Source of the DNA: Bacillota bacterium
GTDB lineage: Bacteria > Bacillota > Bacilli > Alicyclobacillales > SLC66
NCBI GenBank assembly: GCA_021846145.1
Contig: JAJZCJ010000004.1
Location: forward strand, 1 to 34,253
Direction of reading: 5' to 3'
Length of the DNA: 34,253 nucleotides
The notes beneath the pieces were generated by a model. The model did no database searches. It was not told the origin of the DNA and saw only the letters and a list, made by a program, of their open reading frames with translations. The position numbers and the translations under genes are program-made. Every line of letters starts with the position of its first letter. The stretch's first letter is position 1. This document shows, in pieces, positions 1 through 7,856 of this stretch.

Positions 1-475
1 CAGCTACACGATAGATTCGCCGCAAAGTGGCTGCAATCGGGATGTGAATGCGATGATAATCGCGTGGACTTAAGTACAAGGTGACAAAATCACCATCAGC
101 AAAGTTTTCTGCACCCTCTATCAGCAGTTCTTCCAAAGAATAGGTTGCCCCTTTTGCCTGCAACGCCTTGCCTTCCTTAATGGTGCCAATTTCCACAACG
201 AGTCCATCGACAGGAGAAAGAACGAGCCCTTGTTCGTCAGGTATCGTCCGCGCGCCTGTTTGTAACTTGCGCGAGAAAAATTCCACAAATGAACGATATT
301 GTTGCCATGGTTTCTCCGCATCGGCGGGATTAATTTTATAGAGAAATAGATAAACCGGAATGATCCATCGGCTGAGCGGACTTTTCACCATTTGACCAAC
401 CACGTAAGTGAATGCGCGCATAGCCAACAATGGCAATACAAAGCGCTGATATATCGTGTGCTTACGCATCTGCAT
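1..475 (-). CDS. psd: Phosphatidylserine decarboxylase, C-terminus cut by window edge
   Basis: The family decarboxylates phosphatidylserine to phosphatidylethanolamine at the membrane and matures by self-cleavage to a pyruvoyl enzyme. About 158 N-terminal codons are visible and the gene runs off the left edge. The diagnostic stretch near the edge reads LSPRDYHRIHIP, containing the conserved Asp and His residues of the family. Earlier segments (LSPVDGLVVEIG, EGAENFADGDFVTLYLS) also fit. The pyruvoyl-forming Gly-Ser motif would lie outside the window. Two in-frame ATGs are possible, at 475 and 469; I chose 475 because an AGGT-like element sits about 9 bases upstream. Either start lies inside the last codons of recG, so translation is probably coupled. 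Finding psd directly after recG differs from B. subtilis, where fapR follows recG. Confidence 0.88.
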   Translation of the reverse strand, partial: MQMRKHTIYQRFVLPLLAMRAFTYVVGQMVKSPLSRWIIPVYLFLYKINPADAEKPWQQYRSFVEFFSRKLQTGARTIPDEQGLVLSPVDGLVVEIGTIKEGKALQAKGATYSLEELLIEGAENFADGDFVTLYLSPRDYHRIHIPIAATLRRIYRVA

Positions 476-2522
476 GCCCATCAACCTGTTCGAGCACTAC
501 TTGTCTCAGCGCGCTGTACGCTGGGAGCAGCCAAAAATCCTCTGCATTTAACCATTCTTGCACCACGAGACGGGCGGTTTGCATCGCCTTCATATCGCGA
601 ATCACATCGCCCACCAAAAAGATGGGAATCCCACTCTGGCGCTCTCCAAACGCTTCCCCTGGTCCACGCAGACGAAAATCTTGTTCTGCTAGATAAAATC
701 CATCGTCACTTTGCAAAAAAGCGTCTAAACGAGCTTTGCCATAGTCACTCTCCGGGCGAGCAATGACCACACAGTGAGCAGGTTCATTAGAACGTCCGAC
801 GCGACCGCGCAACTGATGCAAGGTGGCCAACCCAAAGTGATCACCACCATAAATCAGAATGACTGTCGCATTAGGCACATTCACGCCTACCTCAATGATG
901 GTGGTGGCGATCAACACCTGCACTTGTCCACTTGCAAATTCGTCCATCACGCGCATTCGCTCTGCTTCAGGCTGATTGCCATGCACTAAACCGAGTGCAA
1001 AACCAGCAAGTTCCTCTTCCAGTTTTGTAAACAATGTTTTCGCACTGTAATCATCGTCTGTCTCCACTTCTGGTGGCGCAATCCGCGGTGCAATGACGAA
1101 AGCCTGCTTACCACGGGCAAGTTGATTACGCAAAAAACGTAGCACCTGCTGTTCTTTCGTCGGATCTACCAGTCGTGTATTTACGGGTATCCGACCAGGA
1201 GGCAATTCACGTAATGCCGAAACAGACACATCGCCATAAATGGTAAGTGCATAGGTTCTTGGAATGGGAGTAGCCGTCATCTGCAGCACATCTACCGACT
1301 CACCTTTCATGCGCAGAAGTTTGCGCGCTTGCACGCCAAAGCGATGTTGTTCATCAATGACTACAAGCCGCAAATGAGGGATAGTCAAATCTTCTCGCGT
1401 CAGCACTTGAGTGCCGATAATCAGATCTAATTCTCCAGCGGTTATTTGTGCAAAAAGCCGTTCTCTTTCTAGGGTCGAAAAAAAACCACTGACATAGCCA
1501 ACATGTACCCCTAGCGGTGCAAGCAAGTGCTGAGCCGATTTAGCGTGTTGCCATGCCAATACACTAGTCGGAACCATCATCGCTGTTTGATATCCCATCT
1601 TGGCAAGCGCAGCCACTGCTGCAAAGACCACCAGCGTCTTGCCTGCTCCCACTTCACCGTGCAACAAACGATGCATAGGTAAATCCGCGGCAATATCCGC
1701 GAGTATTTCTGCAAGTGTTTCTCGTTGCCCATTTGTAGGAGAAAAAGCAAGCGTACCAAAAAAATCCTCTGCGTATTTTTTTAATAATGGCAATGACAAC
1801 GGCTGTTGTCTAAATTGTTCACGATTTTTGCGAAAGCCCTGAATTTCTAGCTGAAAACGCAAAAATTCTTCAAAAACAATTCTTCGCCTTGCTTGCCTAA
1901 GCGCTTCCTGATTTGCCGGTTGATGCATGTTTACTACCGCAGTTTGCAGTGTCACTAATCGATATTTGTCGCGAAGGAGTTCCGGCAAGTCTTCCCCTAG
2001 TTCTGCCGAAAAAGTGTGCACACCTTCTTGAATGATTTTACGCAACATAAGTTGTCCCCAATATGGGTTAGCGCGATAAACAGGTATGATGGTGGGAGTC
2101 GATGCGACGTTACGCACCATCTCGTAACGAGATACAAGTATCGTCTGACTTTGAGGATCGAATTTTCCTTTTAAGCGCAGCATCACGCCGTGCTTTAATT
2201 GATGACGTAAATAAGGTTGATTAAAAAAAAGCGCGCGCACGCGTTCATCGCCATTTTTCACCCAAGTGCTTAGCGTGCTCGTCCGCCCGCGCATGCGCAC
2301 CGTCGCGACACCGTCAACAAGAAACACCGCATCCACTTCTGGATTGCTGTCTCTTATCCAACGGTCATTCGTTTGTTCATAGCGAAAGGGGTAGTAGAAA
2401 AGCAAGTCAAACACGTTGTGAATTCCCAATTCGGCAAGTCTATTCGCCCGTTCAGGGCCAACGCCGGGTATGAGATGAACGCTTTTGGTTTTCAGCGACT
2501 CTCGCCAATCCGGCATGATCAC
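462..2522 (-). CDS. recG: ATP-dependent DNA helicase RecG
   Basis: RecG is a superfamily 2 double-strand DNA translocase that reverses stalled replication forks and processes recombination intermediates. The 686-residue protein has the usual size. An N-terminal wedge/OB region (about 60-150) precedes the helicase core, with Walker A GEVGAGKT at 289-296, the DEQHRFGV box near 390-397, TATPIPRT, and QLRGRVGR in the second RecA-like lobe. The GTG at 2522 is favoured as start because GGGAGGT lies about 9 bases upstream; an ATG two codons downstream is less well spaced. It sits 25 bp after yloU and overlaps the start of psd by 14 bp, so the three genes look like one transcript. The usual fakA/yloV between yloU and recG is absent. 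Confidence 0.97.
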   Translation of the reverse strand: MIMPDWRESLKTKSVHLIPGVGPERANRLAELGIHNVFDLLFYYPFRYEQTNDRWIRDSNPEVDAVFLVDGVATVRMRGRTSTLSTWVKNGDERVRALFFNQPYLRHQLKHGVMLRLKGKFDPQSQTILVSRYEMVRNVASTPTIIPVYRANPYWGQLMLRKIIQEGVHTFSAELGEDLPELLRDKYRLVTLQTAVVNMHQPANQEALRQARRRIVFEEFLRFQLEIQGFRKNREQFRQQPLSLPLLKKYAEDFFGTLAFSPTNGQRETLAEILADIAADLPMHRLLHGEVGAGKTLVVFAAVAALAKMGYQTAMMVPTSVLAWQHAKSAQHLLAPLGVHVGYVSGFFSTLERERLFAQITAGELDLIIGTQVLTREDLTIPHLRLVVIDEQHRFGVQARKLLRMKGESVDVLQMTATPIPRTYALTIYGDVSVSALRELPPGRIPVNTRLVDPTKEQQVLRFLRNQLARGKQAFVIAPRIAPPEVETDDDYSAKTLFTKLEEELAGFALGLVHGNQPEAERMRVMDEFASGQVQVLIATTIIEVGVNVPNATVILIYGGDHFGLATLHQLRGRVGRSNEPAHCVVIARPESDYGKARLDAFLQSDDGFYLAEQDFRLRGPGEAFGERQSGIPIFLVGDVIRDMKAMQTARLVVQEWLNAEDFWLLPAYSALRQVVLEQVDGHADA

Positions 2523-2547
2523 CCGTTTGCTACCTCCCTGTCAACAG

Positions 2548-2931
2548 TTAGTTCAACAATAGCGGTGGTGGAGTATGCATAATCTTTACCCCTTGCACAC
2601 TAATGTTGACCTGATCAGCAACAAGTCCAAGCGACTCTTGTAACGCGACATTGACGTTTTCCCGCAACTGATCGGCCACGTCAGGAATACGCGAACCGTA
2701 CATCACGATGATATACAGAATAATCTCCAGCTTGTCTTCCAGCGAGCGAATTTCCACTCCACGCGCCGGATCTTCCCTACCAAGCAAACCTGTTAAACTA
2801 TCTCTGACGTTTCGGCGAGGAGCCAAATCCGTGACCCCATATGTATCTAACGCTGCCATTCCAACGGCCGAAGCGATCACACCTTCAGTAATGGTGATTT
2901 TCCCATACTCAGTATTGATTACAGTTGGCAT
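2548..2931 (-). CDS. yloU: Asp23/Gls24 family envelope stress protein (YloU-like)
   Basis: This is a small Asp23/Gls24-family protein of about 127 residues. Family members are alkaline-shock or cell-envelope-associated proteins with no defined enzymatic activity. The sequence shows the family pattern: an N-terminal TEYGKITITEGVIA segment, then LEIILYIIVMYGSRIPDVADQLRENV and a C-terminal VADQVNISVQGVKI. An in-frame GTG at 2940 exists, but AAGGAG is placed 8 bases before the ATG at 2931 and immediately abuts the GTG, so 2931 is the better start. It is transcribed divergently from rpmB, as in B. subtilis. In many Firmicutes the next gene is the fatty acid kinase fakA (yloV), but here recG follows directly. 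Confidence 0.9.
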   Translation of the reverse strand: MPTVINTEYGKITITEGVIASAVGMAALDTYGVTDLAPRRNVRDSLTGLLGREDPARGVEIRSLEDKLEIILYIIVMYGSRIPDVADQLRENVNVALQESLGLVADQVNISVQGVKIMHTPPPLLLN

Positions 2932-2987
2932 ATAGCTCACTCCTTGACGATCAATCTTTGTTTTAGTTTACTACAGACAAATTAAAA

Positions 2988-3016
2988 TTGCACACGCCAA
3001 CACCGTATGCTATGAT
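2988..3016 (+). promoter_or_regulatory. SigmaA-type promoter of rpmB
   Basis: TTGCAC at 2988-2993 and TATGAT at 3011-3016 are separated by exactly 17 bases, and a TG two bases before the -10 (3008-3009) makes it an extended -10. Start of transcription would fall near 3023, about 30 bases before the rpmB ATG. This is inferred from consensus match only. Confidence 0.75.
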
Positions 3017-3051
3017 AGACGAGTTAATTGGACGAAAAAGGGGGGTGTGAC

Positions 3052-3243
3052 ATGGCAAGACGTTGTGAAGTATGTGGAAAAGGCCCCAGCGTCGGAAATG
3101 CGGTCAGCCACTCGCACATCCTGACAAAGCGAAGATGGCTTCCCAATCTCCATGAAGTACGCGTTAATGTGAACGGCACTGCGAAACGCATGCGCGTTTG
3201 CAGCCGTTGCTTAAAAGGCGGTAAAGTAACACGAGCCATCTAA
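3052..3243 (+). CDS. rpmB: 50S ribosomal protein L28
   Basis: L28 is a small protein of the large ribosomal subunit. The 63-residue product begins [12 protein letters not shown], contains the [11 protein letters not shown] core, and ends with KGGKVTRAI. Two CxxC pairs (CEVC near residues 5-8 and CSRC near 51-54) indicate the zinc-binding (C+) form. The start is the ATG at 3052 with a GGGGGGTG ribosome binding site just upstream; an in-frame upstream ATG at 3028 would add residues atypical of the family. It has its own promoter, is divergent from yloU, and is followed by a strong hairpin terminator. The gene arrangement matches B. subtilis. Confidence 0.97.
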   Translation: MARRCEVCGKGPSVGNAVSHSHILTKRRWLPNLHEVRVNVNGTAKRMRVCSRCLKGGKVTRAI

Positions 3244-3259
3244 TTTTATTTTTTACAAA

Positions 3260-3285
3260 AAAAAGCACCGCATTGGGTGCTTTTT
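3260..3285. terminator. Bidirectional intrinsic terminator between rpmB and spoVM
   Basis: A 10-bp stem (AAAAAGCACC pairing with GGTGCTTTTT) encloses a 6-base loop. A run of T follows on the plus strand and a run of A precedes it, so it also gives a U-tract for minus-strand transcripts. It lies 16 bp after rpmB and 16 bp after the spoVM stop, and can end both convergent transcripts. Confidence 0.85.
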
Positions 3286-3301
3286 CTATTTATCTATTTA
3301 C

Positions 3302-3382
3302 TTATCCACGTCCCCGCGCACCGAGCAGCGCTCTGATGATTCCCCCTAGAAATCGTGGTAATTTGATTGTATAAAAACGCAC
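3302..3382 (-). CDS. spoVM: Stage V sporulation protein M (SpoVM), 26 residues, GTG start
   Basis: SpoVM is a tiny amphipathic helix that recognises the convex forespore membrane and anchors the coat protein SpoIVA. The frame encodes 26 residues starting (M)RFYTIKLPRFLGGIIRA, almost the B. subtilis pattern (MKFYTIKLPKFLGGIVRA), with identical length. The conserved Pro at position 9, which the known protein needs for curvature sensing, is present. The start is a GTG preceded by a G-rich ribosome binding site (GGGGGGGAG). Its place between rpe and rpmB matches B. subtilis, apart from the absence of thiN. Gene callers often miss it because of its length. The family gene is mother-cell sigmaE-dependent; I could not identify a convincing sigmaE promoter in the 79-bp gap upstream. 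Confidence 0.93.
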   Translation of the reverse strand: MRFYTIKLPRFLGGIIRALLGARGRG

Positions 3383-3461
3383 GATTCTCCCCCCCGCCAG
3401 CTTGAATCCTTCTCCGCCATACATACTCATTCACTATATGAAACGGTGATCTTCATTGTGC

Positions 3462-4115
3462 CTAGAAGCGTCGAAGTGATGTAATCCCCTCTTCTAGTGA
3501 ATTCGCACGAAAAACATGAGCCCCTGCGACAAGCAAATTAGCTCCTGCTTGTACACACTGCCTTGCAGTCTCAGGAATTATCCCACCATCCACCTCAAGC
3601 AGCACATCAAGATTCCCATAGCCATTCAGTTTTTCCCTGATAGTATGTATTTTATGGAGTGTAGATGGAATAAATGCTTGTCCACCAAACCCCGGATTTA
3701 CCGACATCACCAAGACGAGGTCTAACAGGTCGTACACATAATCGATCACATCTGCTGACGTTGCCGGATTCATTGCAAGACCTGCCTTAGCGCCAAGACT
3801 CTTGATTTGTTGGAGCAAGCGTTGCAAGTGACGAGTGGACTCGGCATGAACAGTCAAAATGTCTGCACCTGCCTGATAATAATCACGCAATGATAATTCA
3901 GGATTTTCAATCATTAAGTGCACATCAAAAGGCAGTGAAGTATAGGATCGCAAAGCTGCAATCACCGTCGGCCCAATCGTCAAATTAGGCACAAAGTGAC
4001 CATCCATCACGTCAATGTGGATCATATCTGCTCCAGCTCGTGTCAAATCCTCAATCGTTTTACCCAGTGCGGCAAAATCCCCAGACAAAATCGATGGTGC
4101 CACTAACACCTTCAT
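3462..4115 (-). CDS. rpe: Ribulose-phosphate 3-epimerase
   Basis: The enzyme interconverts ribulose 5-phosphate and xylulose 5-phosphate in the non-oxidative pentose phosphate pathway. The 217-residue TIM barrel is the usual length. It shows APSILSGDF at the N-terminus, metal-binding segments [12 protein letters not shown] and HLMIENP, and the phosphate-binding and catalytic segments [11 protein letters not shown] and EVDGGI. The ATG at 4115 overlaps the rsgA stop in an ATGA arrangement, with GAGG about 8 bases upstream, so translation is coupled to rsgA. The rsgA-rpe pairing is conserved in Bacillales. Confidence 0.97.
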   Translation of the reverse strand: MKVLVAPSILSGDFAALGKTIEDLTRAGADMIHIDVMDGHFVPNLTIGPTVIAALRSYTSLPFDVHLMIENPELSLRDYYQAGADILTVHAESTRHLQRLLQQIKSLGAKAGLAMNPATSADVIDYVYDLLDLVLVMSVNPGFGGQAFIPSTLHKIHTIREKLNGYGNLDVLLEVDGGIIPETARQCVQAGANLLVAGAHVFRANSLEEGITSLRRF

Positions 4116-4996
4116 GTATACCGCCTCACTTTCAGTTGTTTCACTTCTGCCAAAAGGTGCAGATAACTTTGGTAACGACTAGGTGGTAAACTATTCTTTT
4201 CATATGCCTCACGCACCATGCACCCTTGTTCACTTTCATGCAGACAACCGCGAAATTCACATTGATTGGCCAATGTTAAAATATCTCGAAACATTTCCTG
4301 AACCTCTATTGGTTCCACATTGGCAAATGAAAATTGTGAGAATCCAGGTGTATCCAAAATATAACCATCATGCCAAAAAAAGAGCTCCACGTGCCGTGTC
4401 GTATGCCGGCCACGCAAACTGCGTTTACTCACTTCACCTGTCTCCACCAGTGCCTCAGGAATCAAATAGCGGAGGAGACTGGATTTGCCTACACCAGATA
4501 TACCTGCAATGGCTGATGTTTTGCCAAACAAATGCGTGCCCAATTCAACCATGCCAATTTCGGACTCCACGCTAGTTTTTAGCACAGGATAAAGAGCAGC
4601 ATACACTACCGACACCGCATCATATACCGCATCTGCACCAGGCAGATCCGCTTTGGTGAATGCCAAAATCAGTGGCAACCGCTGCCTCTCAATCATGGCA
4701 ATCATTTTGTCCAATTGATAATAGGTAATCGGTGGTTCTAGCAGTGAAAACACCAGTATGACCTGATCAATGTTCGCGACTGATGGTCGAATTAGTTGGC
4801 TAGAGCGCTCATCAATCGATTCAATGATTCCGTCGTTGTCCCCCACTGCACTAAACGTTACATAATCCCCCACAAGCGGAGTCAATTCTTGTAATTTGAA
4901 TATACCCCGCGCGCGGCACTGCCGAAGTGGTGAGCCATGAGAATAGACATAGTAAAATCCAGAGACGGCTTTGACAATTCGCCCCTTACTCCGCAC
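4112..4996 (-). CDS. rsgA: Small ribosomal subunit biogenesis GTPase RsgA
   Basis: RsgA is a circularly permuted GTPase that checks and matures the 30S subunit decoding centre. The 294-residue protein has an N-terminal OB-fold, then the permuted G motifs in the order G4 (FTKAD), G1 (GISGVGKSS) and G3 (DTPGF). A C-terminal zinc motif follows, with Cys, Cys, His, Cys spaced as in [14 protein letters not shown]. The start is the GTG at 4996, with GGGGAG 8 bases upstream; the nearby ATG is in another frame. It follows prkC by 17 bp. In B. subtilis this protein (CpgA) is a phosphorylation substrate of PrkC, which makes the adjacency functionally meaningful. Confidence 0.96.
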   Translation of the reverse strand: MRSKGRIVKAVSGFYYVYSHGSPLRQCRARGIFKLQELTPLVGDYVTFSAVGDNDGIIESIDERSSQLIRPSVANIDQVILVFSLLEPPITYYQLDKMIAMIERQRLPLILAFTKADLPGADAVYDAVSVVYAALYPVLKTSVESEIGMVELGTHLFGKTSAIAGISGVGKSSLLRYLIPEALVETGEVSKRSLRGRHTTRHVELFFWHDGYILDTPGFSQFSFANVEPIEVQEMFRDILTLANQCEFRGCLHESEQGCMVREAYEKNSLPPSRYQSYLHLLAEVKQLKVRRYT

Positions 4997-5013
4997 AGCA
5001 TCAACTCCCCTGA

Positions 5014-7098
5014 TCAGCTTTTGATTCCATTTCCACTTGATTGCGTCCCTGTACCCGTGGTTCCCGTACCCGTTGTACCTGGTGGTGTACTTGCCCCTGA
5101 TGTCCCCGTGCCTGATGTGCCCGTACCTGACGTCCCGGTATTGCCTCCACTTACGTTGACTTGTGAATTTGCGTTGGAAACAATTTGTGAAGATACGATC
5201 GTACCATTTTCATAAACGATAATTTGCCCTGGAACAGTAGGAGTAGTCGTCAAACTCACTTGATAAGTCGCCTGCGGATCAGTCTGCGTCGCATTAATGG
5301 CTGTGCGTGTCCCTAGCGCATCAGTAGCGTCAATTCTTACGCTCACCGGCAAACTAGAAGAAGCGGGCAAGGTTACGACTACCTGTGCATTGATCACTGC
5401 CGTACCTGAAGGCTGTCCGCTACTCACCGTTAAATTAACCTTAGAGCTTGTGGTAGCCTGTTCTCCGGGCAAAGGAGATTGCGAAATCACCTGATTGGCC
5501 GCAACTGTAAACGACGAGGTTTTTATCACATTCCCTAGGATAAATCCATCTGCTTGAAGAATGGTTGTCGCTTTACTTAACGATTGATTTTGCACATCAG
5601 GTACCGCAGCATACTGCGACCCTGAACTGATGATAAGTGTCACTGTAGTCGTATTGGCACTAAACAACGTATTTGCTACTGGAATCGTTGAAATCACCTG
5701 ATTCACCGCAACCGCACCACTTTGCTGATTGATAAATTTAATATTGCCACTCGGCACACCTAGATCGTTTAATTGTTGAACAGCGGCATTTTGAGCAAAT
5801 CCCGTAAGCGCAGGCATTGATACCTGCGAAGAAGCAGTTTTGACAATGATATTGACGTTCTGATCGGTCGGAACTTTCCCTGGTGCCGGATCCTGACTTT
5901 CGACTTGACCAACCTTAACGCTAGAATTTGAATTCTGGTCATCGGTCATGTGGATATTGGTCGCCTTAAATCCTCGCGAAATTAACTTTTCACGGGCATT
6001 TGCAAAAGGCATGCCGACGACGTTGGGAAGCTGCAATGTTTGCGGTTTTAACCAGTATACATAGATAAAAAACGCCGTAACTGCGGCCAGTCCCACTAGC
6101 GCGATCACTCCGACAATCCAAGCAAATACAATCAACACTCGTTTCCAAATGACTGATTTTCCAGTTTTATTCTGTTCACCATTCACAGACTGCTTTTTGT
6201 CCATTGCAGATGAACTAGTTGCCGCAACCGCGCTGACTTCACTTTGCACGCGCTGCTGCAGAAATTTAGGCACATCAGGCGTCTGGAGTGACCGTTCCAG
6301 ATCACTTTCCATTTCTTGTATTGCAGCATAGCGTTCAGCAGGTTCTTTGCGAAGTGCACGAAGCACGACATTCTCTACACTTTGTGGGAGCTTTGGCATG
6401 TAACTACGCGGTTCTACAATTGGTTCCTGTAGATGTTTGAGCGCGATACTAATAGGAGAATCTCCCGAAAAAGGCAACCTTGCTGTCAACATTTCATAAA
6501 GAACCACACCAAGAGAGTAAATATCAGATTTGGCATCAGCCACTCCTCCTCGCGCCTGTTCGGGAGAAAAATAATGCACAGAGCCAAGCACAGAGGAGTT
6601 ATGGTGCGTAATCGTATTGGTCGTGATCGCCCTAGCAATTCCAAAATCCGTCACTTTTATAAGGCCATTAGAATTGATTAGTATATTATGCGGTTTAATA
6701 TCCCGGTGTATGATGTTATGATTATGTGCGTGTGATAAAGCTTCGCAAATTTGTTTCGCAATATCAACCGCTTCCTCAAAAGGCAACGGCGCGCGTTCAT
6801 CAATTACCTGTTTTAATGTTTTTCCATCCACATACTCCATGACAATATAAAGTGTATCGCCATCCTGACCCACATCGTAAATATTAACGACGTTGGGATG
6901 CGACAAACTCGCCGCTGCTTGTGCCTCGCGTTTAAAACGACGAACAAAATCCATATCGCTTACCAATTCTGGGCGAAGAGTTTTGACCGCCACAGGGCGG
7001 CGTAAAAGAACGTCAAGGCCACGATACACAATGGCCATGCCACCTCCGCCAATCCGCTCTAGGATTTGATAACGTCCACCCAGCATCTGCCCGATCAT
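5014..7098 (-). CDS. prkC: Membrane Ser/Thr protein kinase with PASTA domains
   Basis: PrkC senses muropeptides or other cell-wall fragments outside and phosphorylates cytoplasmic targets, including a role in spore germination in Bacillus. The N-terminal kinase shows a Gly-rich loop (GGGGMA, 17-22), the ATP lysine K39, HRDIKPHN with the catalytic Asp at 133, and DFG at 151-153. One membrane helix lies near 320-350. Three PASTA repeats follow (starting near LPNVVG, MPALTG and VPDVQN), then an Ig-like region to about 655. The last 40 residues are a Thr/Gly/Ser low-complexity tail encoded by short tandem repeats, longer than in the 648-residue B. subtilis protein. The ATG at 7098 has AGGAG 6 bases upstream and overlaps the prpC stop by 4 bases. 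Confidence 0.96.
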   Translation of the reverse strand: MIGQMLGGRYQILERIGGGGMAIVYRGLDVLLRRPVAVKTLRPELVSDMDFVRRFKREAQAAASLSHPNVVNIYDVGQDGDTLYIVMEYVDGKTLKQVIDERAPLPFEEAVDIAKQICEALSHAHNHNIIHRDIKPHNILINSNGLIKVTDFGIARAITTNTITHHNSSVLGSVHYFSPEQARGGVADAKSDIYSLGVVLYEMLTARLPFSGDSPISIALKHLQEPIVEPRSYMPKLPQSVENVVLRALRKEPAERYAAIQEMESDLERSLQTPDVPKFLQQRVQSEVSAVAATSSSAMDKKQSVNGEQNKTGKSVIWKRVLIVFAWIVGVIALVGLAAVTAFFIYVYWLKPQTLQLPNVVGMPFANAREKLISRGFKATNIHMTDDQNSNSSVKVGQVESQDPAPGKVPTDQNVNIIVKTASSQVSMPALTGFAQNAAVQQLNDLGVPSGNIKFINQQSGAVAVNQVISTIPVANTLFSANTTTVTLIISSGSQYAAVPDVQNQSLSKATTILQADGFILGNVIKTSSFTVAANQVISQSPLPGEQATTSSKVNLTVSSGQPSGTAVINAQVVVTLPASSSLPVSVRIDATDALGTRTAINATQTDPQATYQVSLTTTPTVPGQIIVYENGTIVSSQIVSNANSQVNVSGGNTGTSGTGTSGTGTSGASTPPGTTGTGTTGTGTQSSGNGIKS
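5098..5142. repeat. Three tandem 15-bp units coding the PrkC Thr/Gly/Ser tail
   Basis: Units at 5098-5112, 5113-5127 and 5128-5142 share the pattern TGAyGTssCCGkrCC with few changes. More degenerate copies continue toward 5050. Each unit encodes five residues of a GTGTS type. The repeat is in frame, so copy changes would lengthen or shorten the extracellular end of the kinase without frameshift. Confidence 0.8.
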
Positions 7099-7844
7099 TC
7101 TTGACTCCTCCGCTCAATACTTTCATTGGCCACTACGACCAATGTGAGATTATCATGACCACCTTCATCCAAAGCTGAATTAAGCAGCGCAGTCACCCGA
7201 TCAGACAATTCTATATCGCTTGTCAACACAGTGCTAATTTTTTCTTCGGAAACATGTGTGGTCAATCCATCTGTACAAACCAATAACAGATCTTGAGCTT
7301 TCCAAGACCACTCTTTGCACTCAATGGTCACTTCTGGTAATGTACCCAGCGCCCTCGTTAACATGTGTCGTTGAGGATGGGATTCTGCTTCTTCTGGTTG
7401 AATTTGACCTCGCCGAATCAGCTCGTTAACCAGTGAGTGATCCTCTGTTAATTGATTCAAAGCAAAATGAGGTTGCAACAGATAAGCACGACTGTCCCCC
7501 ACATGTGCTACCCACAGTGAATCGGGTGTCGCCATCACAGCGACAATGGTGGTTCCCATACCAGAATACAAGTCATTTCCAGCAGCTTCCTTGTAAATTC
7601 TGGTGTTTGCAGATTCGATTGCTGCAATCAGACGCGTTTTATAATCTGTTAAGCTGCTATTCTGTTGTAAAGTATCCCAAATGGCAGATACGGCTAACTC
7701 ACTAGCAACTTCTCCCGCCACGTGACCGCCCATTCCATCAGCCACCAAGATCACGTATGTACCACTTTCTTCTTGTTGAACAAGATACCTATCCTGATTG
7801 ACTTTGCGCACACGACCAACATGGGACGCTGCTGCAAATTTCAT
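7095..7844 (-). CDS. prpC: PP2C-type protein phosphatase, partner of PrkC
   Basis: This is a PPM/PP2C metal-dependent Ser/Thr phosphatase that reverses PrkC phosphorylation. It has the bacterial Stp1/PrpC pattern: VNQDRY near the N-terminus, ADGMGGHVAGE with metal-binding Asp and Gly, VAHVGDSRAYL, TRALG, CTDGLT, and GHDNLTLVVV at the end. Length is about 249 residues, typical for the family. A GTG at 7853 is in frame, but AGGGGGTG is spaced 6 bases from the ATG at 7844, which also gives the usual MKFAAASHVG start. The stop overlaps the prkC start by 4 bp, and rlmN lies 12 bp upstream. Confidence 0.95.
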   Translation of the reverse strand: MKFAAASHVGRVRKVNQDRYLVQQEESGTYVILVADGMGGHVAGEVASELAVSAIWDTLQQNSSLTDYKTRLIAAIESANTRIYKEAAGNDLYSGMGTTIVAVMATPDSLWVAHVGDSRAYLLQPHFALNQLTEDHSLVNELIRRGQIQPEEAESHPQRHMLTRALGTLPEVTIECKEWSWKAQDLLLVCTDGLTTHVSEEKISTVLTSDIELSDRVTALLNSALDEGGHDNLTLVVVANESIERRSQE

Positions 7845-7856
7845 GCCACTCACCCC

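Noticed and set aside
2941..3010. Promoter for yloU on the minus strand
   Set aside because: A TAAACT -10-like element is visible, but there is no convincing -35 at 16-18 bases.
3383..3461. SigmaE-type promoter upstream of spoVM
   Set aside because: A TCATATA resembling a sigmaE -35 is present, but no CATACA-like -10 lies at the right distance.
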